From the NCBI GenBank assembly GCA_031429355.1, contig JANOZM010000017.1, positions 1-64,000 on the forward strand: a stretch of 64,000 nucleotides of DNA, read 5' to 3'. The DNA comes from JANOZM01 sp031429355 (lineage in GTDB: Bacteria > Pseudomonadota > Gammaproteobacteria > Burkholderiales > Burkholderiaceae_E). The position numbers were made by a program, and so were the translations under genes. Positions 1-9,570 of the stretch are shown here, one piece after another (the stretch's first letter is position 1; each line of letters opens with the position of its first letter). The notes under the pieces were generated by a model. It saw nothing but the letters and a program-made list of their open reading frames with translations, searched no databases and had not been told where the DNA came from.

Positions 1-1115
1 GCTGCAAACCTGTGATCGGTTGGGCATGATTGGTAAGGAGCACTTTGCAATCGATGGCGTGAAACTGCCTAGCAACGCCAGCAAAGAGCGTAGTGGTACG
101 CACGCTGAGCTGTTGCATCGTGCCGACCGCTTAGATAAGGCGGCCGCCAAGATCGTGCAGGCGCATATGGATAAAGATGAAAGCAAGGGCGAACAGAATC
201 TAGATGCCAAGCGTAAAGCCCAAGTGGATCGAATTCGTAAGGAAGCTAAAACCACCCGCGAGTTCGTAGCCAATAACAAACCCCGTACTAACGCCAAAGG
301 CCAAGAGTTAAAGAGCAACGTTACCGACAACGATAGCGCTAAGATTGGTAGCCCCAAAGGGGCGATACAAGGGTTTGCGGCACAAGCGGCGGTAGACGAT
401 AAACACCAAGTGATTGTGGCCGCGATGGTATTGGGCAGTGGCTACAGACCAAACAATCTTTACTGCCGATGCCGGTTACCACAACGAAGAGAACTTGCAA
501 GCATTGATGGATAGTGCCACCCCAGCTATGATTGCCGACAACGCCATGCGCCAGCGCGACGAGCGACTGGTCGATCAAGGCAAGCACCGCGTCAAGGCCG
601 ATGCTGTTTACGACAAAAAGCAAGCGCAACAAGACAAAGAACACCCAAAGACAAAGTTGTTTAGACCTGAAGACTTTTACTTCGATGAAGAAACTGGCGT
701 GAGCTTCTGCCTGGCGGGCCACTTCCTCGTCAGCAAAGGCAACGACTCTGCAATTAACGGCTATCAAGGCCATCGGTTCGAAGGGGCCAAGCGAATGTGT
801 GAGCCCTGTGAATTACGCGACAGTTGTATTCGGCATCCCGAAAAAACTGCGATACGCCAAGTGATGTTCTTTAGCAAAGATCAACCAAGCCCACACAAGA
901 TTCTTGACAAGATGCGCCAAGCAATCGATAGCCCACGTGGTCGGTCAATTTACAGCAAACGCATTGGCACGGTGGAGCCAGTGTTTGCGAACATACGGCA
1001 CAATAAACGCATGAATCGGTTCAATTTACGAGGCAAATGCAAGGTCAACACCCAGTGGCACTTGTACTGCCTTGTGCACAACATTGAAAAGATTGCTAAC
1101 CACCGCAGCAATTGA
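1..1115 (+). pseudogene. IS1182-type transposase, decayed and cut by window edge
   Basis: The reading frame is open at the left window edge, so the N-terminal part lies outside. Frame 2 gives a transposase segment (HFAIDGVKLPSNASKE, then QAAVDDKHQVIVAA) up to about position 440. The matching DDE continuation (TIFTADAGYHNEEN, later CEPCELRDSCIRHPEKTA and IGTVEPVFANIRHNKRMNRF) is in frame 3, to the stop at 1113-1115. Between them the usual linker after VIVAA is too short, so a small deletion plus frameshift near 430-450 is the simplest reading. The zinc-ribbon-like Cys cluster and the C-terminal VEPVF..IR block are intact. Family knowledge places this layout in IS1182/DUF1670-like DDE transposases. 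Probably inactive. I could not identify terminal inverted repeats. Confidence 0.8.
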
Positions 1116-1263
1116 CTGAAAACAGGCTTAATACGAGTCAGTTTAGGCTTTAAAAGCGCCTATAAATCGGCGACACTGAACAGATGAAATTAAACACTGC
1201 AAAAACTTCAATGGGACGCGAATCAACTCGCAATTATTGGGATATTGCACAACCTCGTTAGTT

Positions 1264-1659
1264 TTAATTTCGCACCACGCGCAGGCCCAAATGCGTTTCA
1301 AATCCATCGAAATCGGAATCGTCGTGAAGCAGCGAATATCCATCTTCAATACAACGGGTTGCGATTAGCGAATCAGTTGTTTTTCGTACAGTCACGCCCC
1401 TGGTGCGCAGAGTCCGATAATTTTTTGCCGCTTGTAGACCGATACGAACATCGCTAACCACGATGGTTTCAAAAGACGTCATTAATCGCTTTGCCGTATT
1501 GAAATCTTTTTCCGAGGTGAATCCTTGAAGCACTTCAGCAAGTACTAAATCGCCAACCGCAAGCACATCACTTTTTAGTACTCGATCTAGTAACTCGGTT
1601 TGAATCGTTACTGTGCCGCGGAAGTAATCGATCCAAACGCTTGAATCAACGAAAATCAC
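1264..1659 (-). CDS. vapC: VapC-type PIN-domain toxin
   Basis: A 131-residue PIN-domain ribonuclease, the usual VapC length. The start is MIFVDSSVWIDYF and the acidic metal-binding residues are visible: D5, E42 in LAEVLQGF, D96 in TTDSLIA, and D114/D116 in LLHDDSDF. VapC enzymes cleave tRNA or other RNA in the cytoplasm and are held in check by VapB. It starts with GTG at 1659, and the GTGA overlaps the TGA stop of the upstream antitoxin gene by 4 nt, which indicates translational coupling. All catalytic positions are kept, so it is probably functional. It lies next to transposase debris, consistent with horizontal acquisition (inference). Confidence 0.9.
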   Translation of the reverse strand: MIFVDSSVWIDYFRGTVTIQTELLDRVLKSDVLAVGDLVLAEVLQGFTSEKDFNTAKRLMTSFETIVVSDVRIGLQAAKNYRTLRTRGVTVRKTTDSLIATRCIEDGYSLLHDDSDFDGFETHLGLRVVRN

Positions 1660-1850
1660 TTATCGGTTCTCATGGCGTTTAAATCCCCTTCCCAAAACAA
1701 TTTACCTCGAAATTGGCGTACCTTTTCTTGGTTGCGTAGCCGAAGCAATGTTTTCAAGCCCAGCTCTACTACTTCACGCTTGGTTTTTATCCCAGTGGCT
1801 CTTAAAGTGTCATTCATCAGTTTGTCGTCAATAACAATGTTTGTGCGCAT
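1656..1850 (-). CDS. vapB: VapB-type antitoxin
   Basis: A 64-residue protein beginning MRTNIVIDDKLMNDTL, with TKREVVELGLKTLLRL, the ribbon-helix-helix DNA-binding signature of VapB/VapB-like (DUF2191) antitoxins. The C-terminal part (VRQFRGKLFWEGDLNAMR) has the W-E-GDL pattern that inserts into the VapC active site. A longer reading to 1931 is possible, but the ATG at 1850 is preceded at good spacing by GGGAG and restores the family's normal length, so I chose it. It is the first gene of the pair and overlaps vapC by 4 nt. It should bind its own promoter with VapC as co-repressor; a short palindrome sits just upstream. Confidence 0.88.
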   Translation of the reverse strand: MRTNIVIDDKLMNDTLRATGIKTKREVVELGLKTLLRLRNQEKVRQFRGKLFWEGDLNAMRTDK

Positions 1851-1862
1851 TGTGTAACTCCC

Positions 1863-1875
1863 GTATAATTCATAC
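1863..1875. promoter_or_regulatory. Candidate VapB operator palindrome
   Basis: GTAT-AATTC-ATAC is an interrupted palindrome 13-25 bp upstream of the vapB ATG, between the ribosome binding site and the presumed promoter. RHH antitoxins usually autoregulate through such short repeats. Position and symmetry are seen; the function is inferred. Confidence 0.4.
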
Positions 1876-2055
1876 ACATCGTAATGCATGCAGCATAACC
1901 AGTCAATTAAGTGGCCCCGAAAAACTAACATGTGTTTGAACTAGACGCTAGAAACAGAGGTTTGTGGTCGCTTACGCGCAAGTAAATTCTTGCGCTCCAG
2001 TTCCCATGCGGCCAGCTGTTTTGGCGTTGGTTAGATCTTGCGTTAACCCCTCCAA

Positions 2056-2697
2056 ATGAAGCAGATTCAATCGCCATCGTCCCTCCAAAACCTCACCAAA
2101 CTAACGGCCTATGGAGCATTAGCCATCGTCCTCATTTTGGTCATAGTTGCCGGTGCGCTCACACCAGGGTACAGCCATATTTCCCAGCTGATTAGCGAGT
2201 TGGGCGCAAACGGATCTCGCTACGGATGGCCCGTTCGGTTTGCAGGCTTTCTACCAGCAGGTTTGCTGCTGCTTGCCTTTTGCATGTTTGCCTATCGATT
2301 GCTCCAAAAAGCAAAGGCAACAACTTTTGGTCTTATTGGTCTTGCCACCTATGCTGCGGGCTATCTTGTGGCCGCTGTTTTCCCATGCGACCTCGGGTGT
2401 CGACCAAACACACCAAGCACTTCGCAGATCATTCACAACGTTGGCGGGCTTGTCGGCTATCTGCTAGCGCCTGCGTTTCTGTTTGCTCTAGCCCGTGCCG
2501 CACGAGCTTGGCCTGTAGCAGGCCACATAGTTGTTGCCGGCTACGTGGCTTCTGCGCTTGCGCTCCTTGGCTTGCTCACGCTTTCACCGACTTCGCCTGC
2601 AGCAGGATTAAGTCAACGACTGCTTGAAGCCTCGGTTCTGGGTTGGGTCGCCATGTGCGGCCACTACCTTGCTAAGCGCCCAATTAGGCAAGTCTAG
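2056..2697 (+). CDS. DUF998 family membrane protein
   Basis: A 213-residue protein with about six hydrophobic segments (roughly residues 17-37, 60-80, 90-110, 128-148, 152-172, 185-203). The short conserved loop ISQLISELGANGS after the first segment, the FPCDLGC loop and the following IHN fit the DUF998 family of inner-membrane proteins of unknown function. No catalytic motif is evident apart from the conserved acidic and cysteine residues in loops. It stands alone between vapBC and another small membrane protein in the same direction. The start is the ATG at 2056; no strong ribosome binding site is visible. Confidence 0.7.
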   Translation: MKQIQSPSSLQNLTKLTAYGALAIVLILVIVAGALTPGYSHISQLISELGANGSRYGWPVRFAGFLPAGLLLLAFCMFAYRLLQKAKATTFGLIGLATYAAGYLVAAVFPCDLGCRPNTPSTSQIIHNVGGLVGYLLAPAFLFALARAARAWPVAGHIVVAGYVASALALLGLLTLSPTSPAAGLSQRLLEASVLGWVAMCGHYLAKRPIRQV

Positions 2698-2795
2698 CTT
2701 TGGGTAAACTGTGCCGCGTAGAATAGAAATAAACACGAAGATAGCGATATCGCCCAAACAGCCTAAAGCCGTACAACACAACTTTCGAATTAAAT

Positions 2796-3137
2796 ATGTA
2801 CGAGTCCCGCAGACACAAACCAATTACCTCAAGTGCCTTTGCCTCGCGTTTAGTCAAGCACTTGGCATTCGCGCTGGCCTTACTCGGCGCATCATTGGCT
2901 TTGGGGATGCTTGGCTATATCAGGCTCGAGAATTTGTCAGTTGTTGACGCATTCTTAAATGCCGCGATGCTTCTTGGGGGCATGGGGCCCGTCAATAGCC
3001 CAGTCACGATGTCCGGCAAAATATTCGCGGGGGCTTTCGCACTGTATGCAGGACTAGTCTTTATAGTAACCGCAGCACTTATCATTACGCCCATCGTGCA
3101 CCGCATTTTGCACAAATACCATTGGGATTCAGACTGA
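2796..3137 (+). CDS. Small two-TM, pore-loop-like membrane protein
   Basis: A 113-residue protein with two clear membrane helices (about residues 22-44 and 75-98) flanking a semi-hydrophobic re-entrant-looking segment, VVDAFLNAAMLLGGMGPV. This TM-P-TM layout resembles the pore module of potassium channels, but the TVGYGD filter is absent and GGMGPV occupies the corresponding place. The start is ATG 2796. It lies 98 bp downstream of the DUF998 gene, facing away from gltD. The layout is seen; channel function is only a structural analogy. Confidence 0.6.
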   Translation: MYESRRHKPITSSAFASRLVKHLAFALALLGASLALGMLGYIRLENLSVVDAFLNAAMLLGGMGPVNSPVTMSGKIFAGAFALYAGLVFIVTAALIITPIVHRILHKYHWDSD

Positions 3138-3189
3138 TCGTTGGCTTAGCAACGCGATAGGCGCGCCTAAGCCAAATTAGCAATAAAAA

Positions 3190-4677
3190 TTATCTGGGTA
3201 AATCGCTCTTGCCCATCAATGCTTCATCAACAGACCGAGCCGCTTGGCGCCCTTCGCGAATCGCCCATACTACTAACGATTGACCGCGACGGCTATCACC
3301 GGCCACGTATACTTTAGGCACATTAGTCGCGTAGCTATTAGCGCCTTCGGTATTTGCTTTAGCATTTCCGCGCGGGTCTTTTTCGATACCAAAGGCTTCT
3401 AATACGGGGCTTGATGGATGAATGAAACCCATCGCTAGCAACACTAATTCGGCTGGGTGCTCTTGCTCGCTACCGGCCACTTCTTGCATTTTCATTTGGC
3501 CCGTTGCGTCGTCGCGCTTCCACTCTACTTTGGCCGTTACGATGGCTTTTACGTTGCCTTTACCGTCGTCTTTAAAATGTTTGGTGGTAATCGCCCAATC
3601 GCGCTCGCAACCTTCGTCGTGTGATGAGGATGTACGCATTTTTAACGGCCAATAAGGCCACGTAAGCGATTTGTTTTCGCTCTCTGGGGGTTGGGGCATC
3701 AGTTCAAGCTGCGATACGCTGCTAGCGCCGTGGCGATTGCTGGTACCAACGCAATCCGAACCAGTATCACCACCACCAATAACGAACACGTTTTTACCGG
3801 TTGCCATAATTTGGCCTTTAAACTTATCGCCAGCCACTACTTTATTTTGTACCGGCAAAAATTCCATCGCGTAGTGAATGCCTTTTAAATCGCGCCCAGG
3901 CACTGGTAAATCACGTGGTTGCTCAGAACCAATGGCCAAAATAACGGCATCAAATTGTCCAATTAGTTCCTCGGGAGTTACTTGCTCGGTAGACCAATCG
4001 GCAATATGCGCGTCGAGCTTTTTATTGCCTACAAACACGCCCGTTTTAAACGTAACGCCTTCGGCTTGCATTTGCTCTACACGGCGATCAATATGGGATT
4101 TTTCCATTTTAAAATCGGGAATGCCATAACGCAACAGACCGCCAATACGATCGTTCCGCTCAAACACAGTTACGGTATGTCCAGCGCGTGCCAATTGCTG
4201 CGCAGCCGCTAACCCTGCAGGGCCAGAGCCTACTACTGCAACGCTCTTGCCAGTTTTTACTGGATTAATAATGGGCTTTACCCAACCACTGGCCCAAGCC
4301 TTGTCGATAATGGCGTGCTCTATCGACTTAATACCCACTGCGTCGTTATTAATGTTGAGCGTACAAGCCGACTCACAAGGTGCGGGGCACACACGGCCCG
4401 TAAACTCGGGAAAGTTATTGGTGCTGTGCAAGTTATCAATGGCTTCTTCCCAGTTGCCACGAAAGACTAAATCGTTCCAGTCGGGAATAATATTGTTTAC
4501 TGGGCAACCGTTTTGGCAAAACGGAATGCCGCAATCCATACAACGTGCGCCTTGTTTAGCGGCTTCATCGTCTTTTAAAGTTACTACAAATTCGCGCCAG
4601 TGTTTAACGCGCGATTGCGGTTTTTCGTAGCCTTCTTCAAGCCGCTTTAGTTCCATGAACCCCGTAATTTTTCCCAT
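3190..4677 (-). CDS. gltD: Glutamate synthase (NADPH) small subunit
   Basis: A 495-residue small subunit of glutamate synthase, which passes electrons from NADPH through FAD and iron-sulfur clusters to GltB for reductive transfer of the glutamine amide to 2-oxoglutarate. The N-terminal cluster cysteines are visible (C46, C49, C54, C58, then CPAPCESAC near 97-106). The FAD-binding motif VAVVGSGPAGLAAA lies near 146, the NADPH-binding GGGDTGSDC near 300, and the C-terminal VYVAGDSRRGQSLVVWAI closes the FAD site. Length is typical. It follows gltB by 58 bp in the same direction, as in the usual gltBD operon. Confidence 0.97.
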   Translation of the reverse strand: MGKITGFMELKRLEEGYEKPQSRVKHWREFVVTLKDDEAAKQGARCMDCGIPFCQNGCPVNNIIPDWNDLVFRGNWEEAIDNLHSTNNFPEFTGRVCPAPCESACTLNINNDAVGIKSIEHAIIDKAWASGWVKPIINPVKTGKSVAVVGSGPAGLAAAQQLARAGHTVTVFERNDRIGGLLRYGIPDFKMEKSHIDRRVEQMQAEGVTFKTGVFVGNKKLDAHIADWSTEQVTPEELIGQFDAVILAIGSEQPRDLPVPGRDLKGIHYAMEFLPVQNKVVAGDKFKGQIMATGKNVFVIGGGDTGSDCVGTSNRHGASSVSQLELMPQPPESENKSLTWPYWPLKMRTSSSHDEGCERDWAITTKHFKDDGKGNVKAIVTAKVEWKRDDATGQMKMQEVAGSEQEHPAELVLLAMGFIHPSSPVLEAFGIEKDPRGNAKANTEGANSYATNVPKVYVAGDSRRGQSLVVWAIREGRQAARSVDEALMGKSDLPR

Positions 4678-4735
4678 AATCTTTAACTCTCGTATTCTGT
4701 TTTGCGCAGCACATTGGCTACATAATTTTTTTATA

Positions 4736-7700
4736 TTAAGCGTGGGCCGGTGCTGGGCTTGCGCCTTGCTTGGCCGCGTACATTTCTTTTAATGCGCGAC
4801 GATATTCAGTTGGCATTACTTTTACAAACTGTTTGCGTGCAGCGGGCCAATCGTCTAACAATGCGCGTGCTCTAAAGCTGCCGGTGTACCGGAAGTGATC
4901 CGATACGGCACGTTTTAAAATGACATCATCGGATTCGCTAATTCCATCGCGCACCACAGTGTGATTAACAGCTTTGCCGTCTTTACTCTCTTGCTCTTCA
5001 ACAGATAGCAAAGGCTCTAATGCCACCATCGCCATGTTGCAGCGTTTTGCAAAGTCGGCCTTGGGGTCCCAAACATAAGCAACGCCGCCGGACATACCGC
5101 CCGCAAAGTTTCTACCAGTTTCGCCCAACACAACGACGGTGCCGCCGGTCATGTATTCGCAACCGTGATCGCCCACGCCTTCTACTACTGTTAGCGCGCC
5201 CGAATTACGTACTGCAAAGCGCTCGCCTGCTACGCCATTAAAGAACGCCTCGCCTGCAATGGCGCCATAAAGCACGGTGTTACCCACAATAATATGCTCT
5301 GGACCGAAACCTCGGAAGTCGTTGGCAGAGCGCACAATTAAACGCCCACCCGACAAACCTTTGCCCGCATAGTCGTTTGCATCACCGACTAAATCGAGGG
5401 TAATACCGCGCGCTAAAAATGCACCGACCGACTGCCCAGCAACCCCTTGCAATTGAATATGAATGGTGTCGTCTGGCAAACCATCGTGACCGTATTTACG
5501 AGCGACTTCGCCAGACAACATGGCACCAATGGTTCTATTGACGTTACGCACGGGAACAATAAACGAAACACGGTCTTTGTTATCGAGTGCGGGCCTAGAG
5601 CGTTCTATTAATTCGTGGTCTAGTGCTTTATCTAAACCATGATCTTGCTCGCTCACTTGACGACGCGCCACCGACGCGGGCATTTCGGGTTGGTAGAAAA
5701 TGCGACCAAAATCTAAGCCCTTGGCCTTCCAATGCAACACGCTCTTTTTAGTATCGAGTAAATCGGCGCGGCCAGTGAGTTCTTCGATGGTACGAATGCC
5801 TAATTGGGCCATAATTTCACGGGCTTCTTCGGCCACGTAAAAGAAGTAATTAACAACGTGTTCGGGCTTACCCGAAAACTTAGCGCGCAACACGGGGTCT
5901 TGCGTAGCCACACCAACGGGGCAAGTATTTAAATGGCACTTACGCATCATGATGCAACCCTCTACTACCAAAGGAGCTGTTGCAAAACCAAATTCGTCCG
6001 CACCCAACATGGCACCAATAACAACGTCGCGACCAGTCTTCATTTGGCCGTCGACTTGTACCCGAACGCGACCACGTAATTGGTTTAAAACTAAGGTCTG
6101 TTGGGTCTCGGCTAGACCCAATTCCCAAGGCGAACCCGCGTGCTTAATAGACGACAAAGGTGATGCACCCGTACCACCATCATGGCCCGCAATCACAACA
6201 TGATCAGCCTTAGCCTTAGAGACACCAGCTGCTACCGTACCAACGCCCACTTCCGAAACAAGCTTTACAGAAATAGAGGCGCGTGGATTGGCATTTTTTA
6301 AATCGTGAATTAACTGCGCAAGATCTTCGATTGAATAAATATCGTGATGTGGTGGTGGCGAAATTAAGCCAACACCCGGCACAGAAAAGCGCAACTTGGC
6401 AATGTACTCGGACACTTTGTGGCCTGGCAACTGACCGCCTTCGCCGGGCTTTGCACCTTGCGCCATCTTGATCTGAATTTGATCGGCACTGGCTAAATAT
6501 TCTGCTGTTACACCAAAGCGGCCGGAGGCCACTTGCTTAATTTTAGAGCGTAACGAATCGCCTGCCTTTAACGGAATATCGGCCACCACGCGCGAGATAC
6601 CAATCACTTTAGAAAGGGTGTCGCCGTCTTTAATACCCGCACTGCCGGTTTGCATTTCTTGGCGATAACGCATTTCGTCTTCGCCACCCTCGCCCGTGTT
6701 GGACTTGCCGCCAATGCGATTCATCGCAATAGCTAGGGTAGTGTGCGCCTCGGTAGAAATTGAACCCAAGGACATCGCACCCGTAGCAAAGCGCTTAACA
6801 ATATCTTTAGCCGATTCGACTTCGCTAATTGGAATAGCTTTGCTTGGATCAATTTTGAATTCGAACAAACCACGCAAGGTCATGTGACGTTTGCTTTGGT
6901 CGTTAATAATTTGCGCGTATTCTTTGTAGGTATTGTAGTTACTCGACTTAGTTGCATGTTGCAGCTTTGCAATTGCATCGGGCGTCCACATATGTTCTTC
7001 GCCTCGTGTGCGATACGCATATTCACCACCGGCATCTAAATTATTTTTTAGCACTGGATCGTTGCTAAAAGCCAATTGATGCATTTCGATGGCTTCTTGG
7101 GCTATTTCAAAAATACCAATGCCTTCGATCTTGGATGATGTGCCCCGGAAGTACTGATTCATCAACGCAGAATTTAGACCAATGGCTTCGAAAATTTGCG
7201 CGCCGCAATAACTCATGTAGGTCGAGATGCCCATTTTGGACATCACTTTCATTAGGCCTTTACCCAATGCTTTTACATAATTTTTTACCGCTTTTTCTGC
7301 GGACAAATCCCCCGATAACGTTTTACTAAGTTCAGCAATAGTTTGCATCGCCAAGTAGGGATGCACGGCTTCTGCACCGTAGCCCGCTAGCAAAGCAAAG
7401 TGATGTGTTTCGCGAGCCGAACCTGTCTCCACAACCAAGCCAGTAAGTGTGCGTAAGCCTTTATCGATTAAGTGCTGGTGTACTGCTGATGTAGCTAGAA
7501 GTGCAGGAATAGCCACTTGATCTCGACTAGCCAAGCGGTCGGAAATAATAAGGATGTTAAAACCTAATTTAACCGCATCCACTGCCTCGGCACACAACGA
7601 TGCTAAGCGCGCCTCGATGCCTTCTTTACCCCAAACGACGGGGTAACAAATGTTTACTTCGTACGAGCGAAATTTCTTTTTTGTGTAGGTATCGACGTGG

Positions 7701-9454
7701 CGCAACTTCGCCATTTCTTCGGCATCTAAAATTGGCTGAACGGCTTCAATCCGGTACGGTGGATTGATGTTTGCAACGTCCAACAAGTTTGGACGCGGGC
7801 CAATAAAGCTCACCAAGGACATCACCAATTGCTCGCGAATTGGGTCGATTGGCGGGTTGGTAACTTGTGCAAACAGTTGCTTAAAATAGTTGTAGAGCGG
7901 CTTTAATTTATTGCTAGTAACGGCCAATGGCGAATCGTTGCCCATCGAGCCAGTGGCTTCTTCGCCATCGCGCGCCATCGGGGCCATTAAGAACTTTAAG
8001 TCCTCTTGCGTGTAACCAAAACTTTGCTGTAAATCAAGCAAGGTTTCTGCAGAGCCATCTTTAGGTTCTACGGCTTCGGGTAGATCATCTAACTTAATGC
8101 GGATACGATCAATCCACTCGCGGTAGGGCTTAGCGTTGGCTAGCGAATCTTTTAGCTCTTTGTCGTCGATAATGCGACCTGCAACAGTGTCGATTAAGAA
8201 CATTTTGCCCGGCTGCAAGCGCCACTTTTTAGTGATCTTGCTATCAGGAATCGGCAACACGCCAGTCTCGGATGCCAAAATAACCAACTCATCATCGGTC
8301 ACAATATAACGTGCTGGGCGCAAGCCATTGCGATCTAACGTGGCACCGATTTGACGGCCATCAGTAAACGCAATTGCGGCTGGACCATCCCACGGCTCCA
8401 TCATCGCGGCGTGATATTCGTAAAACGCACGGCGATTAGCATCCATTGTGGTGTGTTGCTCCCAAGCTTCTGGAATCATCATCATCATGGCTTGCGATAA
8501 CGGGTAGCCAGACATCACTAACAGCTCTAAACAATTATCAAACGTTGCGGTATCTGATTGGCCTGCATAAACGATGGGGTAAAGCTTTTTTAAATCATCG
8601 GCCAGCACGGCTGACTTCATTACGCCTTCACGCGCACGCAGCCAGTTGTAATTACCTTTTACGGTATTGATCTCACCGTTGTGGGCGATGAGGCGATACG
8701 GGTGCGCCAGGGGCCACTCGGGGAATGTATTGGTCGAAAAACGTTGATGTACCAGCGCCAATGCGGATTCGCAACGTGCATCTTGTAAGTCGAGGTAATA
8801 CTCGCCCACTTGGTTGGCCAACAATAGGCCTTTGTAGACGACGGTGCGGGCCGACATTGATGGCACAAAGTATTCGCGGCCATGGGCTAGGTTTAATTGT
8901 TGAATTGCGTGGCTAGCGGTTTTACGTATGACGTATAGCTTGCGCTCCAGGGCATCGGTAACCATGACATCGGGGCCACGACCAATAAAAATTTGGCGAA
9001 TAACGGGTTCTTTCGCCCGTACGATCGGTGACATTGGCATGTTGCGGTCTACTGGTACATCGCGCCATCCCAGAACAACTTGGCCTTCGGCTTTAACGGC
9101 GCGCTCGACTTCTTGCTCGCAAGCCAAACGGGACGCGCTTTCTTTAGGCAAGAAAACCATACCAACGCCATATTCACCCGCTGACGGTAACTCGATATCT
9201 TTTGCTGCCAACTCGGCACGGTACAAGGCATCCGGTATTTGAATCAAAATTCCCGCACCGTCACCCATTAGCTCGTCGGCGCCAACTGCACCGCGATGGT
9301 CGAGGTTTTTTAAAATCTGTAAACCTTGGCCAACAATCTCGTGACTGCGCTTGCCTTTAATATGCGCAACAAAACCAACGCCACAGGCATCTTTTTCGTT
9401 GGTTGGATCATAAAGACCGTGTTGCTGCGCTAATGCCAAAGTACGTTGATCCAT
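4736..9454 (-). CDS. gltB: Glutamate synthase (NADPH) large subunit
   Basis: A 1572-residue large subunit. The ATG at 9454 was chosen over an upstream in-frame start because it has GGAG just before it and gives the short propeptide expected: MDQRTLALAQQHG up to C24, the N-terminal nucleophile of the class II glutamine amidotransferase domain (CGVGFVAHIKG). The central and FMN domains follow, with the substrate/FMN region PGEGGQLPGHKV and the 3Fe-4S cysteines in CHLNTCPVG. The C-terminal beta-helix domain (GFGPEHIIVGN, GGTVVVLGETGRNFAGGMSGG) is complete. It supplies glutamate from glutamine and 2-oxoglutarate in the cytoplasm with GltD, encoded next. Confidence 0.97.
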   Translation of the reverse strand: MDQRTLALAQQHGLYDPTNEKDACGVGFVAHIKGKRSHEIVGQGLQILKNLDHRGAVGADELMGDGAGILIQIPDALYRAELAAKDIELPSAGEYGVGMVFLPKESASRLACEQEVERAVKAEGQVVLGWRDVPVDRNMPMSPIVRAKEPVIRQIFIGRGPDVMVTDALERKLYVIRKTASHAIQQLNLAHGREYFVPSMSARTVVYKGLLLANQVGEYYLDLQDARCESALALVHQRFSTNTFPEWPLAHPYRLIAHNGEINTVKGNYNWLRAREGVMKSAVLADDLKKLYPIVYAGQSDTATFDNCLELLVMSGYPLSQAMMMMIPEAWEQHTTMDANRRAFYEYHAAMMEPWDGPAAIAFTDGRQIGATLDRNGLRPARYIVTDDELVILASETGVLPIPDSKITKKWRLQPGKMFLIDTVAGRIIDDKELKDSLANAKPYREWIDRIRIKLDDLPEAVEPKDGSAETLLDLQQSFGYTQEDLKFLMAPMARDGEEATGSMGNDSPLAVTSNKLKPLYNYFKQLFAQVTNPPIDPIREQLVMSLVSFIGPRPNLLDVANINPPYRIEAVQPILDAEEMAKLRHVDTYTKKKFRSYEVNICYPVVWGKEGIEARLASLCAEAVDAVKLGFNILIISDRLASRDQVAIPALLATSAVHQHLIDKGLRTLTGLVVETGSARETHHFALLAGYGAEAVHPYLAMQTIAELSKTLSGDLSAEKAVKNYVKALGKGLMKVMSKMGISTYMSYCGAQIFEAIGLNSALMNQYFRGTSSKIEGIGIFEIAQEAIEMHQLAFSNDPVLKNNLDAGGEYAYRTRGEEHMWTPDAIAKLQHATKSSNYNTYKEYAQIINDQSKRHMTLRGLFEFKIDPSKAIPISEVESAKDIVKRFATGAMSLGSISTEAHTTLAIAMNRIGGKSNTGEGGEDEMRYRQEMQTGSAGIKDGDTLSKVIGISRVVADIPLKAGDSLRSKIKQVASGRFGVTAEYLASADQIQIKMAQGAKPGEGGQLPGHKVSEYIAKLRFSVPGVGLISPPPHHDIYSIEDLAQLIHDLKNANPRASISVKLVSEVGVGTVAAGVSKAKADHVVIAGHDGGTGASPLSSIKHAGSPWELGLAETQQTLVLNQLRGRVRVQVDGQMKTGRDVVIGAMLGADEFGFATAPLVVEGCIMMRKCHLNTCPVGVATQDPVLRAKFSGKPEHVVNYFFYVAEEAREIMAQLGIRTIEELTGRADLLDTKKSVLHWKAKGLDFGRIFYQPEMPASVARRQVSEQDHGLDKALDHELIERSRPALDNKDRVSFIVPVRNVNRTIGAMLSGEVARKYGHDGLPDDTIHIQLQGVAGQSVGAFLARGITLDLVGDANDYAGKGLSGGRLIVRSANDFRGFGPEHIIVGNTVLYGAIAGEAFFNGVAGERFAVRNSGALTVVEGVGDHGCEYMTGGTVVVLGETGRNFAGGMSGGVAYVWDPKADFAKRCNMAMVALEPLLSVEEQESKDGKAVNHTVVRDGISESDDVILKRAVSDHFRYTGSFRARALLDDWPAARKQFVKVMPTEYRRALKEMYAAKQGASPAPAHA

Positions 9455-9511
9455 TGCAATTCTCCGAGGAAGTGACTGAAGTTTATCGCAGCGCAGCAAG
9501 CAAATACACTA

Positions 9512-9570
9512 ACTCTGTCCCTCTTTAAACACAGCGATTAGGAGACAGATGATTTATATAGGGACAGAGT
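9512..9570. repeat. Inverted REP-like repeat beside RAYT gene
   Basis: An 11-bp perfect inverted repeat: ACTCTGTCCCT at 9512-9522 and AGGGACAGAGT at 9560-9570, separated by 37 bp. The second arm includes the last base of the neighbouring transposase-like gene's TGA stop. The GGGACAGAGTCAC motif next to Y1-type transposase relatives is a pattern I associate with REP/RAYT elements. It could also fold in the transcript between this gene and gltB. No T-run follows, so it is not an ordinary terminator. Confidence 0.6.

Noticed and set aside
1932..2055. Minus-strand short frame reading PTPKQLAAWELERKNLLARK
   Set aside because: It looks protein-like but is only about 30 codons, has no start with ribosome binding site, and matches no family I recognise; possibly a gene-tail remnant.
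2608..2823. Minus-strand ORF of 71 codons with a hydrophobic stretch (GDIAIFVFISILRG)
   Set aside because: It overlaps the end of the DUF998 gene on the other strand, has no clear ribosome binding site, and its C-terminal half is antisense to a conserved coding region.
5020..9242. Several plus-strand ORFs inside gltB
   Set aside because: All are antisense shadows of a well-conserved large enzyme; none has domains or ribosome binding sites.
9512..9570. Intrinsic terminator between the RAYT-like gene and gltB
   Set aside because: The arms are GC-moderate with a 37-nt loop and no T-run follows on the minus strand; a REP-type repeat explains it better.
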